Shown piece by piece: positions 43,587 to 54,600 of a stretch of DNA of 64,000 bases. The stretch comes from Aphanomyces cochlioides (lineage: Eukaryota; Oomycota; Saprolegniomycetes; Saprolegniales; Verrucalvaceae): positions 3,100,001 to 3,164,000 of the forward strand of contig JAHQRK010000002.1 of the NCBI GenBank assembly GCA_019828595.1, given 5' to 3'. The stretch's first letter is position 1, and the number at the start of each line of letters is the position of its first letter. A program made the position numbers and the translations under genes. The notes below the pieces were generated by a model that did no database searches, had not been told where the DNA came from, and worked only from the letters and a program-made list of their open reading frames with translations.

Positions 43587-45973
43587 TTACGTCGGGACAG
43601 GGTCGAGAGAGCGAAAGACTAGAGAATACCATGTGTCATAAGCACCTCTATCAAGCAAGACGACGGCCGTACCTGCCTCACACCTGTGAAATTGCGGAAT
43701 GGGAGGCAGTAACTTGTAACGCGCGTGAGTGCTTCTCGACACTGACTTACACACGCAATTACTTTCGCCATTAGCTATCGCTGTCCATTGATTGGCTGAT
43801 ATCTTGACCCCTACCCCTCTTGGACCAGATTCAATCGCCGTTATCCTGATGAACATACAAACACCAAGTCAAGTTGCGAGAGGGGCGCGGTAGAAGCCAG
43901 CGGGAATCCGGATAAGATGAGGGGAGAGAAGCCGACGGTTCAAGAACCAGGTGAGGCGCAAGTACATATAGAATTAGTATACTGCACGACGCAACGCCGC
44001 AGGGGAGGATGGAAGACATGGGAGGGGAGCGAATGATGGCGACCAGTAATGGGCAACCGAGTATTGATTGGCCTCCAGACAGTTCGTGTGACGTCAGGAG
44101 AGATTTGAAACCTTCCAACGACAGATATCGAATCGGATGTGCAACGATTTGCAATGCTCCAACACCAGAAAACATCCGCGGACGAGATACATGAGATCTT
44201 GTCTCCGTGACAAGAAGGCTTCTTCGTACAGTCGAGCTGTCCAAGCATGGAAGATATGCAAGCCAGGCAGCTCGTTGCATTGACGACGAAAATTTCGCGT
44301 GGGCCATTCGCTCGTGGGACAAAAGAAGCCACGGGTTGTGTGTGGAATGTTGAATGTTGTGTGGGTGGAAAGACGACGGGCGGTCGTCAGCCTTGGTGTT
44401 GCTGCGATGGGAACATTTTTGCACGTGGGGCAAACGTTGGTATTGCCCCCCCCTGTGAAGCACCCTGATAGATGCAACCATGTGGTGGAACTTGTAGCGT
44501 TTTGCACACACACTGGCGGTCAGATTTGGATGACGTGCTTGCAAACAACGACCCAAAGGTCAGAGGCATCTCGAAGCTATACAAAATGCAGCATTTACGC
44601 AGAATGTCTAAGTGTCAACATCGGACAAAAAATTACACTCGAGAGAACGGCTCACGCTGAAGTTCCAAAGACTATGACAGACATGGTAGTGCATGTCGGA
44701 ACAAGCCTTGCTTATTGTTTGTTGTGGACAGTTGCGTGAAATTGGATTGCAACACCGACTGCATCTTCTTTCTTCCGACGGATGCCCCGTGGGGCGAACC
44801 TATTTGGGACAAACAGTCGCCAGATTGATTTGACAGTGGTGGAAAGAATCGAGGGGACTTTTTATGTTTTGACCCAATAAATTACACTCTGGAACAAATA
44901 AAAACAGTTTTCCTATGCAGTTTATTCTGGTGATAACGACTGTATGAATACAATCCTTTAAAACCACATAGTTTACAAGAAACGATGCAATGAATTCGAT
45001 AGTGATATTCATTTTTCATCCTTATATTCTATTACCTGTTTAATTGAAATTATTCGACAAAACTGATCACATAATTTTTCAAGAGGTTCAAGAAAAATTA
45101 GTTGGATGATCGAAGTCTCTCATATTCGATTATTTTGATTTTGCAAATGATGGACTAATTGAGAGAACGAATATGCAAAAATATACGTTTATTCAATTCC
45201 ATATCTATGAATTAAAAAGACTGATAATGCATTTATCCGATAAACAACGATATTCATGTGCCTTTTGACCGCTTAAGTGGTTAAGAAGGGCTTGGGACTA
45301 TCGTTTGAACCTTCAAATATGAATAACATTCGAATATTTATATTTAACTACGTATACTCTGTCACAGGTACGTCAGAACTGGATATTTTGGTTCAAAGTT
45401 GCACCTTACCTAAAATATGATATTTTTTGTTCCCTGTTTCCCTGTGAGTCAACTTGGTCGACGCACGTTTCCTCTGAGGAGTACGTGTAAGTTCATCCTT
45501 TGTTTCCCGCCGTGTCGCTTTCTCTCTGTCGTGCAGTCAGCTGCTTGATTGTAGTTCTGCAAACGAATTCTTTGCCGGCCTCCCAATTTCGAGGCACTCA
45601 CGTAGTGTTCGAGCTGTCTTTTTGGCATGCATGTGTTGTTAAATTGATATTACGACATGGAAAAAGTGGGCATCAACCTGGTTGGCAAGCGAGAATCACT
45701 CCATTCCAGTCGTGTTGCTCACGATTGAAGAACGAAAGAAGTTTTCTTACACTCGTCGTTCTCCGTCAGCAATTCCTCGAGAAAACCTCCGTCCCCCGTC
45801 GTTTATATCAGCCTGATTAGCTCGTTTTGAACGGCGAAAGAGCATCCCATGAGCTTGAGATCTTTCCCCATGGCCCCTATGCGTTTCCCCTTCCATATTC
45901 ATGCGCAATGCTGTGAAAGAGTTTGCCTCAGTGGATGCATTGGATAACCCGTCTTGCAACACTTTGACGTTGC
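43587..45973. other. 2.4-kb gene-poor stretch with AT-rich core
   Basis: A minus-strand frame at 43831-44556 (about 240 codons, non-ATG opening) overlaps other open frames and shows no domain, so it is not called. The palindrome ATCCGGAT lies at 43906-43913, about 320 bases upstream of the bZIP start. From 44870 to 45440 the DNA is very AT-rich and apparently non-coding. No tRNA is supported. Confidence 0.5.
43906..43913. promoter_or_regulatory. ATCCGGAT palindrome upstream of bZIP gene
   Basis: An exact copy of the 8-bp palindrome, continuing as AAG. It lies 320 bases upstream of the bZIP start codon, further away than the other copies, so its role here is the least certain. Confidence 0.3.
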
Positions 45974-47095
45974 ATGCTGCCAATCAAATCTCTCCATCAT
46001 AAAGGCGTTCAAATGCTTCAAGCCATTCGTCGTGGATGGTATCATGCTTCGACGCATCGCTTTTCACTGGTCCGTGGAAAGTGCACGACGCCTCGTGGGT
46101 GTGATCGTGTTCTCTTGGATCTTCCTACAAGTCATATCACGACTGCACCACGAATTTTGATTGTTGGTGACGGTAACTTTTCATACTCGCGAGCCGTCAC
46201 GACAGCACTGCAACGAGCTGGCTTCGAAGCAAAGTTTGTGATCTCGACGTCGCTTGATACGCGAGATGAGCTAGAGAGAATGTACCCTGGCGCATCAGCC
46301 TCTATTGAACACCTTGAGTCCATTGGTGTTCAGGTACATCATGGCATCAATGCCACCACTCTGGCTGCATATGCCCATGTATTTGGAATCGATGCGTTTG
46401 ACCGCATCGTGTTCAACTTTCCCCATTTTGCCGAGGGTGGAAACGTCCGCAACAAGATCAGCAAGCACCGAGAACTCTTGGCTAAATTCTTCGAAAGCTC
46501 TCGATCGGTGCTAGCTCACGATGGACAAGTCTGGCTGTCGCTCTGTGCGGGGCAAGGAGGCACGCCGGCCGACACGATTACCCGAAGTTACGGTGATACT
46601 TGGCAAGTTATAGAATGCGCCGCTGCTGGACAAATGCTCTTGTTGGATGTCAAACCTTTCCCATATTCTGAGTTGGCGGCTTTGGGCTATGGTAGCGTGG
46701 GTTACCGCCTCGAAGAACGTGCTTTCCACTCCGAGAATGGCCTTGTCCACGTATTTGTCCCAGAATCCAAGACTGTGCGCTCTCGCTTCCCTCAAACCTG
46801 GTCCCGCGATGTAAGTCTTTGGCTTGGGCCCAACTTTTCCGTTGGCGCCGTGGAGTCAATCTTTCGAGAGATCATGGGCGATGGCTTCGATTTGAAGCTG
46901 GAAAAACGGGACGAATATCAATGCCCCAAGTCACAGCGTCAATCGTACATGTTCCATGTCGTCTTCACGTCCAACGTGTACAATTTGACGAGGCAGCGAT
47001 TGAACGGCTACATCCAGTCATTTGCAGCCCGTTTGGACCACGATGGCGTCGGTCAAGTGCGAGGTGGTTTCGATGTCAATCGCTCCAACAAATAG
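45974..47095 (+). CDS. DUF2431 (BMT5-like) rRNA methyltransferase domain fused to FDX-ACB domain, copy 2
   Basis: This intronless paralogue of the gene at 4916 has 373 residues. A 60-residue basic, His/Arg-rich N-terminal extension (ending PTSHITTAPR) precedes the SAM motif VGDGNFSYS (64-72), then STSLDTRDELERMYPG, FNFPHFAEGGNVRNKISKHR and SLCAGQGGTP. The C-terminal FDX-ACB domain begins TWSRDVSLWLGPNFSV and contains EKRDEYQCPKSQRQSYMFHVVF, closer to the family consensus than copy 1. The extension could be a mitochondrial presequence, which would make this the organellar form; a start at the internal Met14 is also possible. It converges on the small membrane protein gene, with 48 bases between stops. 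Confidence 0.87.
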   Translation: MLPIKSLHHKGVQMLQAIRRGWYHASTHRFSLVRGKCTTPRGCDRVLLDLPTSHITTAPRILIVGDGNFSYSRAVTTALQRAGFEAKFVISTSLDTRDELERMYPGASASIEHLESIGVQVHHGINATTLAAYAHVFGIDAFDRIVFNFPHFAEGGNVRNKISKHRELLAKFFESSRSVLAHDGQVWLSLCAGQGGTPADTITRSYGDTWQVIECAAAGQMLLLDVKPFPYSELAALGYGSVGYRLEERAFHSENGLVHVFVPESKTVRSRFPQTWSRDVSLWLGPNFSVGAVESIFREIMGDGFDLKLEKRDEYQCPKSQRQSYMFHVVFTSNVYNLTRQRLNGYIQSFAARLDHDGVGQVRGGFDVNRSNK

Positions 47096-47143
47096 CAAGA
47101 CCACAATCAAACATTTGTACTTTAGATTTACTTCTTACGTTAA

Positions 47144-47572
47144 TTAAATGCCACCGGCGTACAATATAAGGTTGCCAACGTTTCCAACCAAATGCATGGT
47201 CATGTGCCACCGCGACGAGACGTCTTTATTCGGCGCTGCTCGCGCTTGTGAGTAGCAGTAGGCAGTCTTGACCACAAACGCGTAGTAGAAGAGTTGATGG
47301 TACGACGAGGCGCAAAAGAGCGAGCTGTAAATATGGTAGGCAAAGCCCAAGAAGACGGCAGACATGTCGAGGTTTCGTCGCCAGCCGTGGACGGGATGCC
47401 GCCAGTAGTTAAGCGACGTGAGAAGAACGAGGAGGGTCATGCCAAAGCAAATCCAGTTGTCATGGTGAGCAGCCGAGTAGACAGATGCAGCAGTAAGCCA
47501 CGACGATCGAAACAAGCGGGACGAGTACTGCGGGGGAAGCACAAGCGCGGCGCCAGTCTTGTTGTCCTTCAT
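47144..47572 (-). CDS. small multi-pass membrane protein, unknown function
   Basis: The predicted protein has 142 residues from the ATG at 47572 (MKDNKTGAALVLPPQYSS). The frame is open to an ATG at 47752, but that extension crosses AT-rich DNA with a perfect hairpin, so it may be untranslated. Hydrophobic segments (ICFGMTLLVLLTSLNYW, MSAVFLGFAYHIYSSLF, YHQLFYYAFVVKTAYC, MTMHLVGNVGNLILYAGG) suggest four membrane spans, with the basic loop RHPVHGWRRNLD between the first two. I do not recognise the family. Confidence 0.55.
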   Translation of the reverse strand: MKDNKTGAALVLPPQYSSRLFRSSWLTAASVYSAAHHDNWICFGMTLLVLLTSLNYWRHPVHGWRRNLDMSAVFLGFAYHIYSSLFCASSYHQLFYYAFVVKTAYCYSQARAAPNKDVSSRWHMTMHLVGNVGNLILYAGGI

Positions 47573-47693
47573 CTCTCGGCTTGCCAGATCGAAAATGGCC
47601 GCCCATGATCTGATCGTAACGTCACAAACCAACAACGCCACCGAAATGTTTGTGACGGTTTGTAGAATGAACTTTAACGTATTGGGTTTTATT

Positions 47694-47727
47694 ATTTGAG
47701 TTATATATGAGCTTATATAACTCAAAT
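47694..47727. repeat. perfect 13-bp inverted repeat (hairpin)
   Basis: ATTTGAGTTATAT (47694-47706) and its exact reverse complement (47715-47727) are separated by 8 bases. It sits in the AT-rich region upstream of the small membrane protein gene, between it and TRIT1. Confidence 0.8.
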
Positions 47728-47968
47728 CAACAGAAGGTAAAATATATGACATAAAGTATTTATATTTGTTATTATGAAATATATACTCATATATAAAATA
47801 TAAAATAAATATATACTATTAAAACGCCCTACTGAATTTCCAGGATAAACGTGTTTAACCCATCACGTCTTTCATTGTCAAACAGTTACAGATGGTGTCG
47901 AGATTACGACGACTTGGGGCGGCCACACTGTTGACGCAACAAGATCAAGTTGTATGCATTTGAAGTTT

Positions 47969-49481
47969 TCATTCCGCTGCAGGGACGCTATCGATGCCTT
48001 CATTGTCGGGGGTTTTGGGCTCTTTGGGCTTTTTAGGCGGGCCGCGCTCAAATCGCTGGCCGCTTTCCAGTAGTCGAATGCGCTTCAAGTGATATCTGTG
48101 TCCTTTGGATCGCAAGTGCTCATTCCACTGCGCGAGTCCGACAAACTCTCGGTTCCCACACGGCTCGCAAATGTTCTTGACCTTTTTCGAGTCGTTGTCT
48201 CGAGTTTCAGCTGTACAAGCTTCAAACGGAATGGGCTCGTTTTTGAGGAATGCGGATGCAATCGCGAGAGCTGGCGTCGATACATTGGTTGTCCATGCAT
48301 TGACGTTTGTTGTGTCTAGTTTGTACACTGGAATGTTTCGTGGCACGATCCGATTGCGGATCCAAGTAATCTGCCTCTTGGCATATTGACGTGTGCCGGT
48401 TTTGAGGTTAACGATGCATTCTTCGAGAACTTTTGCAACGTCAGGGTTCGTTGTGTCTTCCTTGGCTGCCAAGTATGGCTGGAATTCCTTGAATCCGATG
48501 GCTTGGGATATGCCTTTCAGACCAAGTGAAATTGGAGATGCTGCAAGGTGATCCTTCATATGTGCCATGAAACTTTCAATCTCAGGCACGAGACCATCTT
48601 CGACCATTTTGTCCACACGTGAATCCAATCGCTGGTGGAGAACAGACCGATCGCAGTCGACCCAAAGCATGCAGGCATCAAAGAGTGTTTCATTCGAGTC
48701 ATCTTCTTTCTTTGCGATCAGTTCACTGTGCTTAGTCCCTGCGTAACAAGCTTGAGTAACTTGACAAGCTCAAAGTCGTGTACCTGTCTGGTAAAACACT
48801 TCCAAACTCCGCTGGACCTACTGAGTTGATCAACAAAGGCAGCCACAGCATAACCTACTCGACGAACGTCCTTTGAGTGCAATCGCTGGGCCATTTCAGG
48901 GTCGACCTCTACAAGCTTTTGGTACGCTTCATCGGCATCAGAAGGGATATCAAGATGAGCCTAAAGATCCACATGACGACGAGATCACCCACGTCGATTC
49001 ATACGTCTTCGCCATTGGAGCCTGAAGCGTCTTCGATCAATTGAGCTTTCCATAGAATTGACTGAGTATAATACATGGTGCCGCCGACGACAACAGGCAC
49101 TTTGCCTCGAGAAAGAATGTCGTGAATCTAAATCGGCTTCAATCTCGGCGCAAGATCAAGATAGCGTACCGCATTCATAGCCATTGTTTTGTACTCGACC
49201 ACAGTGCAATCGTCCACTGGGTCAATGCAGCTTAGGAGATGATGCGGTACTCCTTGCATTTCCTCTTGCGTTACTTTAGCAGTCGCAATGTCAAGACCTT
49301 TGTACATCTACACTTTTCATCGAAAACTCGTTCATAAAAGAGCTCGATCGTGGCTTACTTGCATGGCATCTGAATTGACAATCTCTCCATTTAATGCTTT
49401 TGCCAGCTCGACTGAGAGCTTTGTCTTGCCTGCGCCAGTTGTGCCCACAACGACGAGGATTTTGTTCAACACCTTGTTCAT
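47969..49481 (-). CDS. TRIT1: tRNA dimethylallyltransferase (MiaA/MOD5/TRIT1 type)
   Basis: The enzyme adds an isopentenyl group to A37 of tRNAs that read UNN codons. Six exons (49359-49481, 49170-49307, 49005-49127, 48859-48960, 48784-48817, 47969-48738) give 429 residues in one frame. P-loop [11 protein letters not shown] is followed by [52 protein letters not shown] and [13 protein letters not shown]. Near the C-terminus is a matrin-type C2H2 zinc finger ([24 protein letters not shown]), as in eukaryotic MOD5/TRIT1. The 34-nt exon 5 is fixed by the perfect family match across both its junctions. The gene is head-to-head with ALKBH8, and the start codons are 128 bases apart. An in-frame ATG further upstream (49538) would leave only 71 bases. 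Confidence 0.93.
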
Positions 49482-49609
49482 CGTTTTTTGGCTGGACTCG
49501 AATATTGGTTGATTTTGATGAAAATGTAGAAAATTCACAAAAAATTAGATGATTTTCGTTTATTTTTGGAATTTCCTGCCATTTGATTGGATGTTGTAGC
49601 GCCATCAAC
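49482..49609. promoter_or_regulatory. 128-bp shared divergent promoter (TRIT1 / ALKBH8)
   Basis: The starts of two tRNA anticodon-loop modification genes face away from each other across 128 bases, an AT-rich spacer with AAAATTAGATGATTTTCG-like sequence. Coordinated expression is the natural inference. No ATCCGGAT is present here. Confidence 0.6.
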
Positions 49610-51457
49610 ATGGACAAGCCGGCAATCAAGAAGCCCAAGGTACTCGAGCATGAATGGCAACCTCTAAGGCTGTATGTGTAGAACCCAGACGTACCAACGA
49701 AGTACCTGTATGTGGCCAATTGCACAGTTGGTGGTGAGCATGGAGTCGGCGAAGAAGCAATACTTGACACCTTTGGCCAGTTTGGCGCGGTGTGCGGACT
49801 CTATTCTGCAGACGAGCGGGTATTGCATGAGTGTGCTCCTTTTGGATCACAATGTCGCATGTAGGGCTACATCTTGGTCACGTTTAATGATGCTGCAACA
49901 GCTGCACGGGCTCGGAGTGCCTTGAACGGCACTTCGCCCGACACTTTGGGCAATCGCAAAGTGTTCATTCAGTTCTCCGGCAACGCACCGCAGCCGACGT
50001 CATTGGAGTCTTCACTTTCATGCACCTCTGCAACAGCACAACTTGTGATTCCAGGTCTCTCGATCATCGACGGGTTTCTCTCTCCAGAGAACGAAGCGGC
50101 GATGATCGACTCCATTGATGCCCTTCCTTGGCAAGATTCGATCCAGCGTCGCGTGCAGCACTACGGCTTTGCATTCCGCTACGACACACGCGATGTTGAT
50201 GTCAATGCACCACTAGGACCAATGCCATCTTTCTGCAATACTGTATTGACAACTCTCGGCGACATCCGCCCAGATATTGAAAGACCGGACCAAATTACGA
50301 TCAACGAATACATGCCTGGTCAAGGCATAGCCCCACACGTAGATACACCTGGCGTCTTTACCGACTACATTGCGTCGGTCTCCTTGGGAAGCGATATCGT
50401 AATGGATTTCCGCCTTGTGTCCGACCCATCCATTATCAAGCATGTCCATCTCAAGCGAGGCTCACTATGTCTTATGGTTGGCGAAGCGAGATATCTCTGG
50501 AAGCACGGTATTGCCTATCGGAAGCACGATTTAGTCCAAGGCCGTCTCGTCAAGCGTGATCGAAGACTTTCGCTCACATTACGCAAGGTGCGCAAATGCA
50601 GAAGACATTTGAGGAGCTTATTTGTCATGGTAGGTTGTAGTGGATGGCAACCTACAATCGACGATGCAGAGTGTTCAAAAGCCGACAAACGTTGAGTTGG
50701 AGCATGTCCATGGAGTCTACGACAGTATTGCATCGCATTTTAGTCACACGAGACATCACCCTTGGCCTCTTGTTGCTGACTTTTTGAACTCGCTCGAGCC
50801 TGGTTCACTTGTCGCCGATATTGGTTGTGGCAATGGCAAATATCTTGGCGTGAACAAGGGCATACTGACCATTGGCTCTGATCGGAGCATCCCGTTGTTA
50901 AGAGTTTGCGCTGAACGGTTAGACACGTGATGTAAATCTCAGCATGTTACAATGATTTCTAGAGCTCACGAAGTATTTGGTTGCGATGGACTTGCAGTGC
51001 CACTACGATCAGGCGCATTTGATGCCGCGATATGTATTGCTGTGCTTCATCACATGTCGACCATTGAGCACCGACTTCAAATTTTAAGGTTAGCAGGCGA
51101 GAAACGCACTTCGAGACTTGATCATGATGTAGAGAATTAGCTCGCATCGTTCGCGTTGGTGGGCAGATTTACGTTGTCGCGTGGGCATTTGAGCAAGACG
51201 AGCTGTCGAAGCGCAAATTCGAATCGCAAGATGTCATGGTCGAGTGGAAACTTCAGCACAAGTATATTGATCGAAACGAACCGTTACCTGAGCATGTCCA
51301 GCTGGACAATGAAAAGAAATGGGCTGTGTACCAGCGATATTGCCACGTTTACAAGGACATGGAGCTCGAGCAGCTCGTGACGCAAGTCCCTGGGCTTGTT
51401 GTTGAGAATGTCGAAGTGATGCGATCCAACTGGTGCTTGAAGATCCAACGAATATAG
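49610..51457 (+). CDS. ALKBH8: ALKBH8: RRM, AlkB oxygenase and Trm9-type methyltransferase
   Basis: Six exons (49610-49639, 49682-49819, 49865-50629, 50670-50917, 50963-51088, 51133-51457) give 543 residues. Domain order: RRM (YLYVANC ... GYILVTFNDAATAARA), Fe(II)/2-oxoglutarate AlkB domain with iron ligands H-x-D in GIAPHVDTPG and the distal His in WKHGIAYRKH plus RRLSLTLRKVR, then a methyltransferase with VADIGCGNGKYLGVN, CDGLAVPLRSGAFDAAI and VLHHMSTIEHR. In animals ALKBH8 methylates cm5U34 to mcm5U and then hydroxylates it at the wobble position of certain tRNAs. All key residues are present, so the enzyme is probably bifunctional. The intron at 50630-50669 (40 nt) is preferred to an 82-nt alternative from 50588. 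Confidence 0.93.
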
Positions 51458-51551
51458 TCATTGTCAGTTACTTGTAACTGCTAACCCCTTCAACCCCTGT
51501 ACGTTCTATAGTCGTTGGATTTCCCTTTTATTCCATAACCCCTCCACCCCC

Positions 51552-51577
51552 TCCGGATAATTTTTACATCCGGATAA
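51552..51577. promoter_or_regulatory. paired TCCGGATAA elements upstream of TBC1D23
   Basis: TCCGGATAA occurs at 51552-51560 and again at 51569-51577, the second within the palindrome ATCCGGAT (51568-51575). They lie 66-91 bases before the start codon, in the 185-base gap after ALKBH8. The arrangement resembles the pair between DDX51 and MFSD5. Confidence 0.5.
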
Positions 51578-51642
51578 CGACCGTTTCTTGACGATGAGTT
51601 GGATTTTCAGAGCGACGAAAGATTTCCAAGTGCGTGGCCCGT

Positions 51643-54600
51643 ATGTCGACCTTTGACGACATCTTTGGCGATACGAGCGACTTGATGGGGTCAAGTACTC
51701 CATCAAACGATCCTACACCGTCTACAAATATCTCAATGTCAATTGAGGGCTTAGGTCTCGACGATTTAAACCTCGGCGACATCAAACCGTTGACGGATGC
51801 AAGTGCTTCAATTGGAGCAGGAGCCGCCGACCCGTCCGACTTCTTGGATTGGCTGGACCAAAAACCTAGCACTGCATCGATCGCCAAAGTAGATATCGGG
51901 GAAGAGAAACATGAGCCGTCAATTTCAGAAGCGGACATGTTTACGCTTGACGACACTCCAGTATCTCCGTCCAGCAATCCATTCGCAGCACCCCCGTCGA
52001 ATCCAGTGACGACACCTGCACCAGTGGCTCCAGTTCCACCGGCTATCTTAAAAGCAGATACGAATGTATTCTCTGCTCCCCCTCCTATGCCTGCCTCGAC
52101 GAAGCAGCCAACTCCACAGCATTCGAACACTCAATCGGAACTGAAGGCCCCATCACCTCCTACGACAAGTCATCGATCTCAAGGAACTGGATCTATTCCA
52201 CAGCAAGCAAACTTTAGCTCGAATAAAGCACCTACGCCAACTCATACGTCCAGCTTTTCATCTCAAGGAAATTCATCATCCTCGGTTCAACTGCAAGGAA
52301 ATTTTAGCTCTAATAAAGCACCCCCACCGCCGGTATTGAGCAGCCCTTCACCACCGCATACAAATGAGCCAATCCAATCAACTCCACCAAAAGAAATCGT
52401 CGGTGGCTCTCGTGTGAGCTCGTTTGAAGCATTTACGACATCACCACGGACATGTACCTGTTTATTCCTTTTCTCGTTTCTCACAGATGCTTTAGACTCT
52501 GGTGCTTCCCTTCCTTCGACTGAAGCTGCCAAGGCCAATGGTAAATATATAGAACTTGCTCCTCCTTAAGTTTTCTGCTCAGACAACATGCGTGCAGCGT
52601 ACCGAGGCACCAACAAAATTCCAGCTCCAGAGAGACTCAATGCCTGGACCGTTCTATTGGAGGTAGGTTGCCCTTTGCCTTCACGGAAACTGACATACGA
52701 ACTAGGCCAAACCATTGGATCCTGTCGCAATTGTCGCTCATGCAGCAGCTGCATCAGACGACATGAAGAAAGATGCCCAAGCAATCTGCTCTATTCTTTT
52801 TAATGACGCTACTTTTTGCAATCTACTCAAGCAAGAAGGCGTTCCTGTCGATGCTGCACGGTTGTCCATGACAGATGGAGTTGAGCAGGTTCTTCGAGCC
52901 TTTTGTGCCCACCACAAATTGACGCATGCGCCGAAACTTGGCACGATTTATACCCCTCTCTTGGCTCTCAGCAGTGCTGATCCTCTACGATCCGATATTT
53001 TTGGTCTGCTGGATGCTGTGACTTTGCGACTTATCCCAGCAGTGGTGGCTCATATCCCCCACCAAATTGTGGCTGATGCCCGCCGTCCCCTTCTAAAGTT
53101 GCTACTATTGTATCACGACCCTGTTATTGCCTTGCATCTGGACCACACGTTGCCTCAATGGAGCGAAGGTTCGTTTTTGAAGTATTCTTGATTTCATTTT
53201 TCTTGTTCCAGGCACATCGGGTATCGTGCCAGACTCGTGGGTGAGCTCCTTGTTTGAAGGAAGCGATCACACCAACACAATGCCCTTACCAGCGCTGAGT
53301 AATATCTGGGACTGCTGCATTGTGAACGCGAATTCGACGTATCCATCCATTATTGGCCTTTTTATCGTCTTACATGCGATTCTGCAGTCGAAGAAACGAT
53401 TGCTGAGTCTCACCAATGCCACAACCTTGCGCACTGTTATGATGCAATTACTCGTTGAAACTCTGAGTCAATCACCTCAGCTCATGGAGCAAGTACACCA
53501 ACTAATTGAGAAGACGCCGTTCTCGTTTTGCACCAAGTTGTGTGACGCTGGGATGGACTCGCCAAGTGAAAAACCATCAAGTCGAACGAATTCGTCGTCC
53601 AACATGGCCTCGCCTCGAATATCGTCGAAAGAACGTCTTGAAAATGCTAATCCAAGCATGGCCAAGCTTGGTGCCAGCCTCAGCTCAATCAATTCAAAAT
53701 TCTTTGCTGGTGCATCTAAATTGACGGCAAGCATCATGCCTGGAAAGCATGAACACGATAAACCATCTAGTCGCAGCGAGAGTTTCCATTTGGAGACAAC
53801 AGCAGTCTACTTCAGCATGACAATCTCAGCATGCGAAGTCATTCCTTCCGTGTTTCGTGGATTTCGTTCCACCTCTGCTGAAAAGGTAAAAGCAATGGCC
53901 CATCACGGTCCATGTTTAAGCATTGAATGTGTAGATCCGATACTTCATCGTCGACTGCCGTCCTGAAGAATATTTGAGTCGTGGACGTATTCCGACATCA
54001 TTTGCATTCAATTCGGAGTCGCTCATGGACCCGTCAGCATTTGACGCTGTCATGGCGACTCTGCAGCCCATGAAGTCCTCGGTTCATATTTGTATCTTGG
54101 GTCACGGCTACGCCCGCCATGCCAATCATTTGATCAAAGATCTCAACATTCCCAAGAGTCTGGTGGCTGATATGCTGGCCAAAGACGCCGCCCAGGTTAA
54201 CGACGCAGTTATGTTCCTCACCAAGCGTGGATTTCCATACGTGAGCGTTGTTGAGGTAGACAAATGTGACCTCGCGCTTTAAATATGTGGTTTTCTAGGG
54301 AGGGTACGCATCAGCCCATCGATTTCTGTCGAAATCGCGCTTATTTTCCTTGTCGGATTTGACAGACCATGATCCTAAACAATGCGATTTATGCCAACAA
54401 GACATCGCCTTGAAGAATAAAGGACGAACGTCTTCAAGCCACTCGGATGAAGAAGACGAGTACATTCAACGTACTGAAGGTGGTGTTTGCTTGGGAAGAT
54501 TTGGTCCCGATGGTAGAAAACGTGCTCCAACTCCGTCTACCCCACGTCCGTCAACTACGTCGCCTTCCACAGCGTCGTCGTATTTCAGCAGCATGACAAA

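Noticed and set aside
43831..44556. A 241-codon minus-strand frame upstream of the bZIP gene
   Set aside because: Non-ATG start, three overlapping frames, no motif, composition like random sequence.
45268..45320. GCTTAAGTGGTTAAG followed by TTTGAACC, resembling a tRNA-Leu/Ser A box
   Set aside because: No anticodon stem or T-arm can be folded, so at most it is a decayed tRNA-derived fragment.
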